Assembly (NCBI GenBank): GCA_039028895.1
Contig: JBCCHF010000030.1
Location: 20,873 to 84,872 of the forward strand
Direction: 5' to 3'
Length of the DNA: 64,000 nucleotides
Source: JAHDCJ01 sp039028895
Lineage (GTDB): Bacteria; Bacteroidota; Bacteroidia; Chitinophagales; Saprospiraceae
Shown: in pieces, positions 52,501-60,654 of the stretch
How the letters are laid out: each line of letters begins with the position of its first letter
Position numbering within the stretch: the stretch's first letter is position 1
Program-made: the position numbers and the translations under genes
Notes under the pieces: generated by a model
Seen by the model: the letters and a program-made list of their open reading frames with translations, nothing else
Told to the model about the DNA's origin: nothing
The model's database searches: none

Positions 52501-53356
52501 GTTCCCATGTTGTGCCGACATCAATTGAAGAGTATATTCCCTGATCAGTGCCAACACAAGCCAATTCCTGACTACTTGCATTGCGGAAAGCAAAACAATT
52601 GATGGTCAAGTTGGGGTCTATATTTTGTATCTCTTGATGGGAAGACCATGCGTTTCCTGTCCTATATAAAAGGTCTTCACCTGTGGCATAACTGTTTTCA
52701 TAATTTCTCATCTCACAGCCAAGTAAATTTCCGGGTACAGTAACAAGATTCAATCCTGAGTTTGTTCCTCTGATAACGACATTATCACCTACTGCAATAA
52801 AGTCAAATGAACCAATGTTGCTTACACTTTTGAGTTCAGTGGTGCTTCCCGTAGTGTTTATGCTTTGGACATTACTTCCCTGGTTGAAGATCTTTAGAAT
52901 AAGACCATTAGTTCCAACAGCAAAGCCATTAGAAAAAGGATCGAATGAAAGTTCATTTATGGATTCACCACTTTCACCTTCATAAATAATATCCCATGTT
53001 GTGCCACCGTCAATTGTCATGAAGATAATTGGGTTATTCTGGATTTGATTGTTCCCTGCAACATAGACCTCAGACAGAGAAATCATTTTAACAGATTGAA
53101 ATTGGGTATTGGCAAATGATGTTGAATCGGGGTCGTTGGCCAATTCAATTTGATTCCAGATAAATCCTCCATCATTGGTTATATATACACCATCATCGGC
53201 TGCGATATACCCCGTGTTGTTGTTAGTGTAAAATGAGAGACCATTAATGTCAGAACTTGTAGGCGAGGGTAGTAAGGACCATTGGCAAAACACTAGTCCA
53301 GAGGACAAGATCCCAAAAACGGAAAAAATATATCGAAGGATAAAATCTTTAACCAT
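49511..53356 (-). CDS. Large T9SS-sorted adhesin-like beta-propeller protein
   Basis: A 1281-residue exported protein: signal MVKDFILRYIFSVFGILSSG, then Ycf48/BNR-like propeller repeats to about 320 (NTGYIAADDGVYITNDGG, SNIGFAVGNNGVIL). PKD-like modules follow near 330-400 and 530-600. A long set of SBBP-type repeats (DIDAQGNLLICGDYEQ, DVDDNENVFLTGRFR) covers about 620-1090. A T9SS tail starts VHPNPTSGKISIKLFEE. Cys residues appear in pairs in the C-terminal third. It is probably a cell-surface or released adhesin or glycan-binding protein. It lies 16 bases before the APH-like gene on the same strand. Confidence 0.85.
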   Translation of the reverse strand: MVKDFILRYIFSVFGILSSGLVFCQWSLLPSPTSSDINGLSFYTNNNTGYIAADDGVYITNDGGFIWNQIELANDPDSTSFANTQFQSVKMISLSEVYVAGNNQIQNNPIIFMTIDGGTTWDIIYEGESGESINELSFDPFSNGFAVGTNGLILKIFNQGSNVQSINTTGSTTELKSVSNIGSFDFIAVGDNVVIRGTNSGLNLVTVPGNLLGCEMRNYENSYATGEDLLYRTGNAWSSHQEIQNIDPNLTINCFAFRNASSQELACVGTDQGIYSSIDVGTTWEHNVSSGNYTINDIEFPSNANIGFAVGNNGVILKAGNGLGPTVPFVNFLFTQNVCEGEPVNFTNLSSTSYSFQWKLGTITLSTSYHFEYTFMPTGQYPVSLIGYNGDHYDTLTIQLDVLDPPSNNLNFNISDSLICNQGSTFVELPVSEDGVSYSMLNLNDQNFTTPVFSDGGSIQLPTGPLNDTTQFIIRASIQNTNCFEFFQDTLTINVERVIADFHTGLYNASLGEPIPLTETSYGANFYEWEFGANSTPQSAIGQGPFTPAYSSPGNKNIALHVASTTGCSDSIERNLFVYDYNNQDDGCWAFSVKGFGDEYEIFETGKVTDIDAQGNLLICGDYEQAIFVSKTGQTPGNIPLGGSYLGKYDDRGVLKWLVTFRGTERGNQIEDAVIAPSGSIYVTGSYDEDFELHYNDGSVEYKPDLFTWPGWNGFLLKLDENGKKEWIIYFYYTTGLHVDVDDNENVFLTGRFRSPALPWLSDIYGNQYSFNNGNNDVNTFFVARYNSSGEFAWVNVLDSTNPAAHHLNGMSVDPFGNIFLTGELRSIGYFHSSDGSLYVHPHAGADNLDGFIARYSPDGILSWTANIATPEPLELANTFDYATDIAVDAEGNCFVTGGVAANYLPLGHYVDIISPDSVISSIPTERYFIAGLDSNGVFLWGNGAQDIGSGTRGTAIEVDHNGNVYTSGYAKTNYEASEFFSVDGNSQSVYMEHFSIFITKYDNSGNLQWVTTNDGSYTDFLSSPDAVTSISVSEDDAVFLSSAFSASQYPIASDTITAVEGNDGFFAKFTDDCICSDIIYTEIDTTICYGEDYNGIMFSGDYEFHLTGDHLCDSIVLLDLFVLPFNPPEIIQQNETLSLTFSYLDYQWFLNGVEIPGAVEDVFVPAENGQYTVSVTGSNGCIGVSPPIDFTLVSTESIENRNTIQVHPNPTSGKISIKLFEEPTVPIEFVLFHSTGQKVFQTNLKTQKSYVDLSFLAQGFYLYQIKYEEQIIPGKLTLTY

Positions 53357-53523
53357 AGAGCCTGATTTTGACGTTTTTCGTTATGTCGGCAAGGGTGTAG
53401 TTTGATACTAAAACTAATGAAAACGGGCCAATCATGCCAGTTGAGTATGTATTAATTCCTGATTATTCCCTGTGGGTTTCTTGGGATAAGACTTGGTAAT
53501 CTTGAGCGATATGTTTAAAATAA

Positions 53524-53564
53524 AAAACGACAAAAGGCGAAGTTACTTCGCCTTTTGTCGTTTT
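53524..53564. terminator. Long perfect hairpin, bidirectional terminator
   Basis: AAAACGACAAAAGGCGAAG and its exact complement form 19-base arms around a TTA loop (41 bases in all), with A and T tracts at both ends. It lies 34 bases past the stop of the CARDB-like lipoprotein (minus strand) and 168 bases upstream of the large T9SS gene. It can stop transcription from either side and insulates the lipoprotein cluster. Confidence 0.85.
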
Positions 53565-53597
53565 AAAGAGCTACAGGATGTGAATTTGGTTTTCCGA

Positions 53598-54191
53598 CTA
53601 CTTAAATATGGCGTGATAAATCGGCTTGCCTTTGTACGATGAAATATGGGTTAAATTATTATCCCTTTTCGCTATTATTATAGCAGATGCCTTTTTGAAT
53701 TTTTCTTCGAATTCAAGTGAAGCATTTGGGAAAAGATCGTAGACGGCCCTGGTATCTTCCGTTCCAATATCATCATTGTTTGATTCATTTCTTTCTTCAA
53801 CGACGTTGGTGATATCTGCACTTACACCAATCATGTAGATGCCCATACTATCCAAAACTACATTATGGAAGGATCTTTCAGAGTCTCCTGATCCTAACTC
53901 GGGGATGTTATCCATTGCCGAATAAGTGATATTACCTGTGCCATCACTCTCATCGGTAAAAAAATCAAAAATAATACCGCCTATTGAGGCAAGGGCATTT
54001 CCAACCTTACAGTCTTGCGTGTTATTATCGACAGACTCAATAACGTACTCCCAGTCAATAGGCTCACCTACAATTGGCTGAACAGTTTGAGCGGCTAACT
54101 GACTTATTAGATCCGGATTAACCTGACAATCTTCACATGATTGAAGCCATAGGATATTTACAAATATTAATAGAAGAAAAACCTTTTTCAT
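53598..54191 (-). CDS. Lipoprotein with CARDB-like module
   Basis: A 197-residue lipoprotein: ATG 54191 begins MKKVFLLLIFVNILWLQSC with a lipobox Cys at 19. The middle resembles a CARDB adhesion module (PIVGEPIDWEYVIESVDNNT, VVEERNESNNDDIGTED at the end of a beta sandwich). The C-terminal 50 residues (LEFEEKFKKASAIIIAKRDNN) are helical. Two early Cys (CEDC) could form a disulfide. It lies 49 bases after the 101-residue lipoprotein. Confidence 0.65.
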   Translation of the reverse strand: MKKVFLLLIFVNILWLQSCEDCQVNPDLISQLAAQTVQPIVGEPIDWEYVIESVDNNTQDCKVGNALASIGGIIFDFFTDESDGTGNITYSAMDNIPELGSGDSERSFHNVVLDSMGIYMIGVSADITNVVEERNESNNDDIGTEDTRAVYDLFPNASLEFEEKFKKASAIIIAKRDNNLTHISSYKGKPIYHAIFK

Positions 54192-54240
54192 TGTGTCAAT
54201 TTTTATGAGGTTAAAAAATGTTATTAATTGTTTTTGTCTT

Positions 54241-54546
54241 TTAATCATCTACAGTCAGGACCAGGGTTTGCCTGCAGGGGTCTACAAAGAGTTGATCGCT
54301 AAATTGTGCATTACCAGCTTCAATGATCACACTGTGAGGGACAGTAAAAGAGTTGGTTTCAAAGGGTTGCAACGAACCAACCTGGTACCAGCCAAAGGTG
54401 TTTCTAACAATTACATCTATGTTGAAGGCGGTGTTATTTTCAACAGAAACATTTTTGTTGGCATATACACAAATAGCCCCGCTGTCACATCCGATTATCG
54501 GGATAAGGCAAAAGATGAAAACGATCCAATTCAGTTTGATATTCAT
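54241..54546 (-). CDS. Small lipoprotein of unknown function
   Basis: A 101-residue lipoprotein with signal MNIKLNWIVFIFCLIPIIGC (lipobox Cys 20). The mature 80 residues are beta-rich with three Cys (ICVYANK, DPCRQTL and the lipid Cys). The pattern of alternating hydrophobic residues (VSVENNTAFNIDVIVRNTFG) suggests a small beta sandwich. No family recognised. It lies between two other small lipoproteins on the same strand. Confidence 0.55.
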   Translation of the reverse strand: MNIKLNWIVFIFCLIPIIGCDSGAICVYANKNVSVENNTAFNIDVIVRNTFGWYQVGSLQPFETNSFTVPHSVIIEAGNAQFSDQLFVDPCRQTLVLTVDD

Positions 54547-54563
54547 GGTGAAAGACTTTTGTT

Positions 54564-55049
54564 TTAAAGGGTGGTGAAATCAGAAACATCGTCATTGTAA
54601 TAAATGATCCTTTCTATTGTACAGTCTTGGACTTCAATTGCAATCCATGATCTGACCCAGTATTTTGTGTTAGATGTTAAATTGTTCATGGAAGTCAAAA
54701 CCTCATCACCAAAATTGACGTTACTCCCGTAATCACTGAAGTCGTCTGTACCAATTCGTGGAGTACCATTGGTTGATGACCAGGTATGTCCGTAGCCAAT
54801 TACAACATGACAGACTCCAATCCTGTGAACATTAAATTTTATTGTTGCCGAACTTGACGTAATACTAGAAGGATCAATAATGTCTGGCGTAATTTGAGTA
54901 CCCTGGCCGCCGCTTACATTGTTGGTTACAGTCACTGCCGAACCATTGCCAAGAGTAATTCTACATTCAGGTATCACACAATCATTCTTTTTGCAGGCTG
55001 TAGAGAATGAAAGCAATCCAATGATGAAAATGATTTTTAGGAAATTCAT
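54564..55049 (-). CDS. Lipoprotein with FN3-like fold
   Basis: A 161-residue lipoprotein: MNFLKIIFIIGLLSFSTAC has a lipobox Cys at 19, followed by KKNDCVIPEC with two more Cys. The mature domain looks fibronectin type III-like: IDPSSITSSSATIKFNVHRIG, VVIGYGHTWSSTNGTPRIGTDD, NNLTSNTKYWVRSWIAIEV. The YGHTWS and TKYWVRSW segments are typical of Bacteroidota FN3-type proteins. It is the first of three small lipoproteins that end at the terminator at 53524-53564. The caspase-AAA gene lies 271 bases upstream on the same strand. Confidence 0.6.
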   Translation of the reverse strand: MNFLKIIFIIGLLSFSTACKKNDCVIPECRITLGNGSAVTVTNNVSGGQGTQITPDIIDPSSITSSSATIKFNVHRIGVCHVVIGYGHTWSSTNGTPRIGTDDFSDYGSNVNFGDEVLTSMNNLTSNTKYWVRSWIAIEVQDCTIERIIYYNDDVSDFTTL

Positions 55050-55320
55050 ATTTGCTCAGTTAAATGACGGGTCAATTTTAAGTGATACCAGGCATTGTTC
55101 CCCCATAGAATCACTTACAAAATTGCCTGAAAATCGTCTGGAAATGATATCTTTTGAGGACAGAGCTTTAAATTAATGCAAAGCGAATTTATCTATAATG
55201 ATTTGATGGTCAATGCTATGCGGATGGCTAACTCGTTTTTATACTTGAGCTTTATGAGATGTTTATCGTCTGAAAGATGACGTGTTTAGCCCCTGGATTG
55301 AGGCAAGGTAATGGGAAGTT

Positions 55321-57000
55321 CTAACCAAGATGATCGAGGAAAAATGAGCTTACTTTCTTTAGATCATTTTGCGTTTTAAGCAAAACAGAATAGCTGCTGC
55401 TCAATTTTTTTCTTTGTTTTGCCTGGCTGATGTCATTAATTTCCTGTGAAATAAGTGTCTTTACCCAGGCGTTCATTTCAGGAATTCCGGGTGGTTTTTC
55501 GAAGTCCAATTTGCGTAGTTCAAGGAAAAATTCGACACACTGTCTGAGGAATTTATCATTTCTCCAGTTGGCAAACCTGGTTTTAAGAATTGAAAGTAGG
55601 TGTTCCTGGCTTGGGAAAGAAATATGATGATAAATACATCGACTTAAGAAAGTATGAGGCAGGCTTTTTTCAGCGTTTGTTGTGAAAATAATTATCGGTT
55701 CTTTGCCGCGGTTAGCCTCAAAGACCAGGTCAATTTCATTAACATAAAATCGAGACCCCTCAATTAAATTCATCAGGTCATTGATGAATTCGGCAGAACC
55801 TTTATCAATTTCATCTATTAAAACCACCTGCTGCTCATTGCTTCTAATGACATTCCCTAATGCAACATATTTAATAAAACGACTTTCAATTTCATAGGTT
55901 GAAAGTACTCCCTTTCCGGAATGAATGTAGTTCAAGTGGGCTTTTTCATCGTAATGGTAGAATAAATCTTTTGCTGTTGAGGAAGTTCTCACATTGTAGA
56001 CCACAGGATTCCCCAAGTCAAAAACATGGGCTGCGTAGTAAGCGAATTGTGTCTTTCCTACGCCTGGTTCACCTCCCAATAGCAAAGGTTGCCCCAACCT
56101 GATGGCCGTTTTGAGCGACTCCACTAAATGCGGTGAGGGGAGATAGTTTAATGGCTGAATTGTAACCGGAAGTTTTTTAATAGCGTCCAGACTGATCTTT
56201 TCAGGGTGGTAACCGCTGACTTTCCTCTTGAAAATATATTGACCGCCTTTATGGCCCGCATTAAAAATCGGAGCACCTTCGGGCAATTGCGAGTAGTTGG
56301 CTCGGGTCAATTCAATGACTTTATCTGCCAGCTTTGCCACATTTAGCCCGGGTAGTTTATTCTCTTTCAGGGTGTCAATTATGCTTTCGCAGAATGGGCT
56401 ATTGCCTCCCGGAGGGCCATCGTAAACTTCCTCGTCGTGCCGGCCTGAGCAGATGGCCCATCTCGATTTCTTTTTACCAAGCTCATCAACGGCAGCCGTC
56501 GAACGGTTTTGGCCGCGTAACAGCAAGGTTCCTGAAAAGCATGAATCTGAAATTAACAATGTATGTAAGGCCTTGATGTCCTGGATATAATCGCGGATCG
56601 TGGAATTTCGAATGTAGTAACCCGTATTTTCCTTCATGCCATCGGTGGGTATCCAGAAGCCTTTACCATCTTCATCGAGGTGACCATGCCCTGAATAATA
56701 AATGATAAACTTATCTTCTGGCTGAATTTTTTTCTTCAGGCTATCAAGAGCTGAGATGATTTTGAACCGTGTAGCATCTGTATCAAGCAGGAGGGTAGTT
56801 GTCTCTGCACTGATGTCGTATTCTTGTTGTAAAAGCTGGCATACATCCCTTACATCTCTGACCGCATTATTCAGGTTGGCAAATTCCTGGTATTGGTTGA
56901 TACCCACACCAAAGAACCATGATTTACCCAATGGAATATCGGCATTATCTTTTCCGTCAAGATCGAACCCTCCTCTCTTTTTTTGTCCATCTTTGGCCAT
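55321..57000 (-). CDS. Caspase-like (C14) protease fused to a MoxR-type AAA+ ATPase
   Basis: A 559-residue soluble protein with two domains. Residues 25-255 are a caspase-fold (C14) protease: GVGINQYQEFANLNNAVRDV opens the fold, YYSGHGH carries the catalytic H105 and LISDSCFSG the catalytic C154. Residues 275-520 are a MoxR/AAA_5-type AAA+ domain with Walker A GGEPGVGKT (309-317), Walker B VVLIDEID (D396, E397), sensor-1 TTNAE (N442) and an Arg finger candidate in FLSRC (R454). A helical tail (DISQAKQRKKLSSSYSVLL) ends the protein. In known bacterial systems a MoxR ATPase, a vWA protein and a VMAP adaptor work with such effectors; none of these partners is adjacent here. It may be a stress- or phage-triggered protease whose ATPase acts as sensor or activator. 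Confidence 0.87.
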   Translation of the reverse strand: MAKDGQKKRGGFDLDGKDNADIPLGKSWFFGVGINQYQEFANLNNAVRDVRDVCQLLQQEYDISAETTTLLLDTDATRFKIISALDSLKKKIQPEDKFIIYYSGHGHLDEDGKGFWIPTDGMKENTGYYIRNSTIRDYIQDIKALHTLLISDSCFSGTLLLRGQNRSTAAVDELGKKKSRWAICSGRHDEEVYDGPPGGNSPFCESIIDTLKENKLPGLNVAKLADKVIELTRANYSQLPEGAPIFNAGHKGGQYIFKRKVSGYHPEKISLDAIKKLPVTIQPLNYLPSPHLVESLKTAIRLGQPLLLGGEPGVGKTQFAYYAAHVFDLGNPVVYNVRTSSTAKDLFYHYDEKAHLNYIHSGKGVLSTYEIESRFIKYVALGNVIRSNEQQVVLIDEIDKGSAEFINDLMNLIEGSRFYVNEIDLVFEANRGKEPIIIFTTNAEKSLPHTFLSRCIYHHISFPSQEHLLSILKTRFANWRNDKFLRQCVEFFLELRKLDFEKPPGIPEMNAWVKTLISQEINDISQAKQRKKLSSSYSVLLKTQNDLKKVSSFFLDHLG

Positions 57001-57305
57001 ACGCGAATATACAGAATTGCTAAAAGTGGAACAATGGATGTAAGGTGATTGGAGTTAATAGCCTTAAGTTCGTGAGAACCAATTGAAAAAATATCCGTTT
57101 AGTAGAAGTGCTATGGTCAAATTGGGGATAGAAAGGCCCACATACCTGGAGGGTTGAGCGGCATTTTTGATAATTACCCTGAAAAAAACCGTTATTCCTA
57201 AGGACATGTGACAATATTCCCTAAATTTGGACGGTTCAATGCCGACCATGGTACTCGTCTCTAAAATTGACAACTTGAACCTTACTTAGAGCTTAGAAAT
57301 CCCAC
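57001..57305. other. Divergent intergenic region
   Basis: This 305-base gap separates the divergently transcribed caspase-AAA gene and the permease gene. A TAAATTTG box (57222-57229), which fits the Bacteroidota -7 consensus, lies 76 bases before the permease ATG, but no TTG is found at the usual distance upstream. I see no dyads, tRNA or small frames that I would support. Confidence 0.35.
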
Positions 57306-59405
57306 ATGAAGTTAAAGAAAGAATTAGGACTATTTGATGTTTTTGCGGTAAGCACCGGTGCTATGTTTAGCTCTGGCTTTTTTCTTTTGCCTGGTCTTGC
57401 GGCTCAGCATACCGGGCCATCAGTCATATTGGCTTATTTTCTTGCTGCACTTTTGATATTGCCTGCTATGTTTAGCATTGCTGAGATATCTACGGCTTTA
57501 CCCCGGTCAGGTGGTGCCTACTTCATACTCGACCGAAGCCTGGGGCCATTGATGGGCACAATTGGTGGAATCGGTACTTATTTCTCTCTTCTTTTAAAAA
57601 CGGCATTCGCGCTTGTTGGTATTGGGGCTTATTGTTCCATTTACATGGATATACCCATAAAAGGAACAGCAATAGCTTTTGCGGTTATATTTGGTATTCT
57701 GAATATAGTCGGTACGTCAAAGTCCTCTGGAATTCAGAAAGTGCTGGTAGTTGGTCTGGTCTTTATTCTAGGTGCTTTTATTGTTGATGGATTTTTCAAT
57801 ATTTTCCTAGGCAGCAATGAGGCTGTAGCATTTAACAAAGATGAATATAATCCTTTCTTTACCGGGGGGATCGAAGGTCTGATATTTACAACCGGCTTCG
57901 TGTTTGTTTCTTATTTGGGGCTTACCAAAATTGCAAGTGTTGCAGAGGAGATAAAAAATCCTGAACGGAATATACCGCTGGGGATGGCTTTGTCTTTGCT
58001 GGTCACATCACTGATTTATGTTTTTGGTGTCTTTGTTATGGTAAGCGTGATAGGGAATGACGCTATTGTTGAAGACCTTTCACCCGCTGCTACTGCCGGA
58101 GAGTCTTTGTTTAGCTGGTTGCCGGCTAATATGGGCGTTCATATTATTGTTATAGCAGCGCTATTTGCTTTTGCCTCTACCGGTAATGCGGGTATGCTTG
58201 CCAGTTCGCGTTATCCGTTGGCTATGGGCCGGGATAAATTGTTTTCGAAGAGATTTAGTAAAATTAGCAAGCGTGGTACACCTGTTCCCGCCATTTTGCT
58301 TACAGCAGGGATGATTATTGTGTTTATTATTGTCCTTACTGAAGAGGGCATTGTTAAACTTGCCAGTACATTCCAGTTATTCATTTTCATGGCTATAAAC
58401 TTCTCGGTCATCGTATTCAGAAATAGTAAAATTGCCTCTTACGATCCTGGCTATCATTCACCTCTTTATCCATGGATGCAAATATTCGGTATTATTTCTT
58501 CGATGGCACTCATGTTCTTCATGGGGTGGGAGGCTATGGCGTTTACCCTGGCCACCGTCTTTTTTGCTTACCTATGGTACAAGTTTTTTGTACGGTCAAA
58601 GGTGAAAAGAGAAGGAGCGATCTTTCACTGGTTTGCTCTGCTTGGAAAACACCAGCACGATGAACTCGAGAATGAGTTTATGATGATCTTGCGGGAGAAA
58701 GGATTGCGTCAGGATGATCCGTTTAATCAGACGATTGCCCATTCCAAGATCCATTATATTGAGGAAATGGAGTTTGATGACCTGGTTAAAAAAATCTCGG
58801 AATCAATTTCTACGGAATTGAATATTGATAGCAAGGCATTACATGAAGACTTCCTGATAACCACTCCTATTGATCCGGCATTAGAAATTCCTGAAGTTTC
58901 CCTGCTTTATGCCAAAGAGCCGGATATCGTTCACCCGGTCCTCCATATTGTAATCTGCGAGGATGGTATCGAAAAACCAGTTGAGAAACACGGGGTATTA
59001 AGTAAGGAAAAAGTGAAAGTGTTTTTCTTCCTTGTGAATGATGAGGTCAACCCGAAACAGCAGCTTCGAATGTTGTCAAGCATTATTGACGTTGCAGAAC
59101 GCGATCATTTCATTAAAGATTTCTTCTCTTTTGAATCTGACAAGGAAATTATCGAGTACCTGCTACATGATAAGCAATACATTACCTTCCAGTTAATGAA
59201 GAATGAACCTTCTAATATTCTCATTAACAAAAAGCTAATGGAGGTAAAGTTGCCTCCAGATGTTTTGGTTGTATTTATTGATAGGGATTCTTCTTCTTTT
59301 GCCCCAAAAGGGAATACGGTACTTCAGGAAAATGATGTAGTCACCATCATTGGGAAACCCAAGTCGATCAATAAGCTGTACGATCAATTTGTGATATCGC
59401 CTTAG
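57306..59405 (+). CDS. APC family amino-acid permease with cytosolic EIIA-like and TrkA-C-like domains
   Basis: A 699-residue protein. Residues 1-435 are an APC-superfamily transporter with about twelve helices and the opening GLFDVFAVSTGAMFSSGFFLLPG, a typical first helix for amino-acid permeases. About residues 480-620 match a PTS EIIA-2 (fructose/mannitol-type) fold (DDLVKKISESISTELNIDSKAL, then DFLITTPIDPALEIPE). The residue where EIIA carries its phospho-His appears to be Glu 530 (IPE instead of IPH), so the domain is probably not phosphorylatable. About residues 630-699 resemble a TrkA-C/RCK_C domain (LPPDVLVVFIDRDSSSFAP, DVVTIIGKPKSINKLY). The two cytosolic domains probably gate transport by binding a ligand. 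Confidence 0.78.
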   Translation: MKLKKELGLFDVFAVSTGAMFSSGFFLLPGLAAQHTGPSVILAYFLAALLILPAMFSIAEISTALPRSGGAYFILDRSLGPLMGTIGGIGTYFSLLLKTAFALVGIGAYCSIYMDIPIKGTAIAFAVIFGILNIVGTSKSSGIQKVLVVGLVFILGAFIVDGFFNIFLGSNEAVAFNKDEYNPFFTGGIEGLIFTTGFVFVSYLGLTKIASVAEEIKNPERNIPLGMALSLLVTSLIYVFGVFVMVSVIGNDAIVEDLSPAATAGESLFSWLPANMGVHIIVIAALFAFASTGNAGMLASSRYPLAMGRDKLFSKRFSKISKRGTPVPAILLTAGMIIVFIIVLTEEGIVKLASTFQLFIFMAINFSVIVFRNSKIASYDPGYHSPLYPWMQIFGIISSMALMFFMGWEAMAFTLATVFFAYLWYKFFVRSKVKREGAIFHWFALLGKHQHDELENEFMMILREKGLRQDDPFNQTIAHSKIHYIEEMEFDDLVKKISESISTELNIDSKALHEDFLITTPIDPALEIPEVSLLYAKEPDIVHPVLHIVICEDGIEKPVEKHGVLSKEKVKVFFFLVNDEVNPKQQLRMLSSIIDVAERDHFIKDFFSFESDKEIIEYLLHDKQYITFQLMKNEPSNILINKKLMEVKLPPDVLVVFIDRDSSSFAPKGNTVLQENDVVTIIGKPKSINKLYDQFVISP

Positions 59406-59461
59406 GAACCAGATAACCTTTAGCGAAAGTTGTTAAAATAAAAGCGATATCTCATTATCCG

Positions 59462-59602
59462 TTAACAACCACAATTTCCTTTAATATTGGTTTGATATAA
59501 CACATCACCATCTTTTGATTTCACAATTAAGTGGCCATCATACTTGTCGGCTTCTCCCTCGTTATTAATATTTCCATTTTTTATTCCTTTTGGAATTTCT
59601 AT
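59462..59602 (-). pseudogene. In-frame remnant immediately downstream of the SDR stop
   Basis: Right after the SDR stop TGA, 46 codons continue in the same frame to TAA at 59462-59464: IEIPKGIKNGNINNEGEADK, then YDGHLIVKSKDGDVLYQTN and an end in CGC. There is no start codon. It resembles the beta-rich, Gly/Asp-rich end of a secreted protein. It could be read by suppression of the TGA, be a decayed gene tail, or be chance. Confidence 0.25.
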
Positions 59603-60550
59603 TCAGATGTCTAATTGGCACCCGGTTGCCTTTTCCGATATTTCCCATAGCTTATCTGCGATGGTCTTATCTTTTACGAATTGTTCTAGTTTACAGACTC
59701 CTACGGGACCTGTCCAATACATCCTTCCTGTAGGGCCATAATAGGCTTGTTGGTCCAGGTTGTCTTCCGTTGCGCACATTATTTCCGGATACGCTCCTTT
59801 CTCGGCAGATTGAACTATTGGCAACATGGCCATGATTGAAAACAATATTCTGGATGGTAAATTGGCTTTTTCATTAATCAGGGATGTTCTGGATGCACCA
59901 GGATGACAGACATAAACCTCTACCTTTTTATCGGCTGCTTTGATTCGGTTCTGTAGTTCATAGGCAAACATCATCTGGGCTAATTTGCTATGACAATAGG
60001 TCCTCATCGGGTTGTAATTTTTGTCAAAGTTCATATCCTCAAATTGAATGGATTTAAGCCCCATTTTATAGCCTTCACTGCCAACAACCACGATTCTGCC
60101 TTTCGATTGTTCGACCTTGTTGAAAAGGAGTTTGACCAATAAAAAATGCCCATAATGGTTGATACCCAATTGGCTTTCAAATCCATCAGGCGTTAACTCC
60201 TGCTTTGCTATTTGCGCGACAGCGGCATTACAAATCAATGCATCAATTTTAGGTACCTTATTATTCACCGTTTTTGCAGCACTCTGTACAGAAGACAGCT
60301 CTGCCAGGTCCATTTTGATAAAAGAAACTTTAGCGTTAGCTCCAAGTTGTTCTTTAATGTCATTGATTGCTTTATTGGACTTTTTTTCATTGCGGTTAAG
60401 CATAACGACCTCGGCACTTTTACTCAGAAGAATCTTTGAGGCTTCGAAACCTGCTCCTGCATTGGCTCCTGTGATGACATAAGTTTTGCCCGTTAAATCG
60501 CCTAATTTTTCTGGGGTCCAGCCTTGTGGACCAAATTGATTGTTATTCAT
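59603..60550 (-). CDS. Short-chain dehydrogenase/reductase (SDR)
   Basis: A 315-residue SDR. The cofactor site is TGANAGAGF (27-34), followed by NRNEKKSNKAI with NADP-type basic residues. The catalytic Ser is in VVVGSEGYKM (S158), and the YxxxK motif is Y185-C-H-S-K189. The length and the retinol dehydrogenase-like shape (LVKLLFNKVEQSKGRIVVVGS, VCHPGASRTSL) suggest a lipid- or alcohol-type substrate. Its stop codon is followed in frame by the remnant at 59462-59602. Confidence 0.87.
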   Translation of the reverse strand: MNNNQFGPQGWTPEKLGDLTGKTYVITGANAGAGFEASKILLSKSAEVVMLNRNEKKSNKAINDIKEQLGANAKVSFIKMDLAELSSVQSAAKTVNNKVPKIDALICNAAVAQIAKQELTPDGFESQLGINHYGHFLLVKLLFNKVEQSKGRIVVVGSEGYKMGLKSIQFEDMNFDKNYNPMRTYCHSKLAQMMFAYELQNRIKAADKKVEVYVCHPGASRTSLINEKANLPSRILFSIMAMLPIVQSAEKGAYPEIMCATEDNLDQQAYYGPTGRMYWTGPVGVCKLEQFVKDKTIADKLWEISEKATGCQLDI

Positions 60551-60654
60551 CTTCGATTAGTTTATGACAAAGATAAAGGCATTTCTCTATTACACACTTA
60601 AACTAAATCACGAAAGTTGTATACATTTTGGCAGGTTGAGGCCCTAATCGACTA

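Noticed and set aside
54919..55176. Plus-strand open frame over the FN3-like lipoprotein start and the intergenic region
   Set aside because: Most of it is antisense to the lipoprotein gene, it has no recognisable domain, and the spacing does not fit a gene.
55050..55320. Intergenic region with a minus-strand fragment ending in VSLKIDPSFN
   Set aside because: It has no start codon and no recognisable family. I could not support it as a gene or a remnant.
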